From positions 1 to 64,000 of the forward strand of contig DASRHT010000072.1 of assembly GCA_035650355.1 (NCBI GenBank): a DNA stretch of 64,000 bases, given 5' to 3'. Under the pieces are notes generated by a model. That model was not told the DNA's origin, ran no database searches, and was given only the letters and a program-made list of their open reading frames with translations. The DNA is from DASRHT01 sp035650355. Its GTDB lineage: Bacteria > Chloroflexota > Ktedonobacteria > Ktedonobacterales > Ktedonobacteraceae. A program made the position numbers and the translations under genes. Below, piece after piece: positions 63,351 to 64,000 of this stretch (its first letter is position 1; every line of letters begins with the position of its first letter).

Positions 63351-64000
63351 GTGAAAAGGTCCGCCGACGCCCGCCCGAACAGGTACTTGAAACGTGAACG
63401 TGAATGTCGTTGCTGGTCGCAACTTGAGATCGCCGATGCTATTGGAACTACCGCATTTAATGTGAGCCGTTGGGAACGCGGCATTACTCTTCCCAGCGCC
63501 TACTTTCGCCGTCAACTCTGTCAACTTTTTGAAAAGTCAGCGCAGGAATTAGGGTTTCTCGACGATGCACCTTCTCTCCTCGATAAAAACTCCCCCGCTG
63601 CTCCCGCTCAAGAACCCGCCGACATCTCTCCTGATACCACGATGGAACCGCAACCTGACGCCGTCACAGAAGAGCCAGCAACTGTATGGTCGCCAGTAGA
63701 GGAGCAGGGTATACTACATGAGCAAACTCTCTGGCATGTGCCATTCCGGCGCAACTCGTATTTCACCGGTCGCGAAAGCGTTTTAGAACAGATCCATGCA
63801 TTACTCAAACATGTGCAGACAGGAGATAGCTGCTCGCCTCACATCGTCAGCCTGAGCGGTCTGGGAGGAATCGGCAAAACGCAGATCGCCGTTGAATATG
63901 CCTACAGGTATTCTAGCAATTACCAGGCAGTGCTCTGGGTACAGGCGAATTCCCGCAATGTCTTAAACTCCTCTGTAACTATGCTCTCTGCTCTTCTAGA
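63351..64000 (+). CDS. XRE helix-turn-helix + NB-ARC protein, truncated by the window
   Basis: The frame is open from GTG 63351 to the edge (216 codons). An N-terminal helix-turn-helix covers about residues 13-65 (WSQLEIADAIGTTAFNVSRWERG), then a Pro/Glu-rich linker, then an NB-ARC start: FRRNSYFTGRESVLEQIHALL and P-loop LSGLGGIGKTQIAVEYAY near 170-187. GAAAGGA lies eight bases before the GTG. This HTH-NB-ARC layout, usually followed by TPRs, is strongly expanded in Ktedonobacteria and is thought to act as a switch-like regulator. Confidence 0.88.
   Translation, partial: MKRSADARPNRYLKRERECRCWSQLEIADAIGTTAFNVSRWERGITLPSAYFRRQLCQLFEKSAQELGFLDDAPSLLDKNSPAAPAQEPADISPDTTMEPQPDAVTEEPATVWSPVEEQGILHEQTLWHVPFRRNSYFTGRESVLEQIHALLKHVQTGDSCSPHIVSLSGLGGIGKTQIAVEYAYRYSSNYQAVLWVQANSRNVLNSSVTMLSALL

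Overview
The window (about 55% G+C by eye) looks like chromosomal DNA of a filamentous, spore-forming Chloroflexota of the Ktedonobacteria type. This rests on the gene mix: an XRE-type helix-turn-helix fused to NB-ARC at the right end, a BTAD/AAA/TPR regulator, many GTG starts, long NRPS genes and abundant hairpin-forming dispersed repeats. It is inference, because no rRNA or marker gene is present. No rRNA, tRNA or CRISPR array was seen.

Region 1 (1-24932) is a divergent non-ribosomal peptide synthetase locus. Leftward from a strong promoter at 5752-5780 run a type II thioesterase, an odd C-PCP-E protein with no adenylation domain, and an A-PCP initiation-type synthetase (Val code) that leaves the window. 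Rightward run a GNAT-like protein, an MFS exporter fused to an extracytoplasmic domain, a three-module NRPS (unassigned - Pro - Asn) and a C-A-MT-PCP-E protein whose code reads Gly, so it should add N-methyl-glycine. The last E domain has lost its catalytic residues, and the C domain of the C-PCP-E protein is also degenerate.

Region 2 (25007-27752) holds a DHA2-type drug exporter divergent from an HxlR regulator that appears to be leaderless, then a dienelactone hydrolase pseudogene.

Region 3 (27769-37375) is a probable catabolic regulon: an amidohydrolase, an alpha/beta hydrolase, an IclR regulator, and an operon of CoA-transferase, citryl-CoA-lyase-like protein, LigB-like and LigA-like extradiol dioxygenase subunits and a MetE-like protein. 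The amidohydrolase promoter and the operon promoter carry the same 24-bp operator-like sequence at the same place relative to the -10 box, which ties the two units together.

Region 4 (37386-51933) is mixed: two closely similar amidases, two miniature inverted-repeat elements inserted side by side at one target sequence, a HIT protein, a BNR-repeat protein with a MoaD/ThiS-like partner, an orphan sensor kinase, tandem paralogous methyltransferases, a Baeyer-Villiger-type monooxygenase, and a small protein translationally coupled to a membrane-anchored esterase.

Region 5 (52090-64000) holds a large BTAD/AAA/TPR regulator, a third amidase, an orphan molybdenum hydroxylase large subunit, a small esterase, an unrecognised 414-residue protein with a possible nuclease-like C-terminus, a membrane protein and the start of an XRE-NB-ARC protein.
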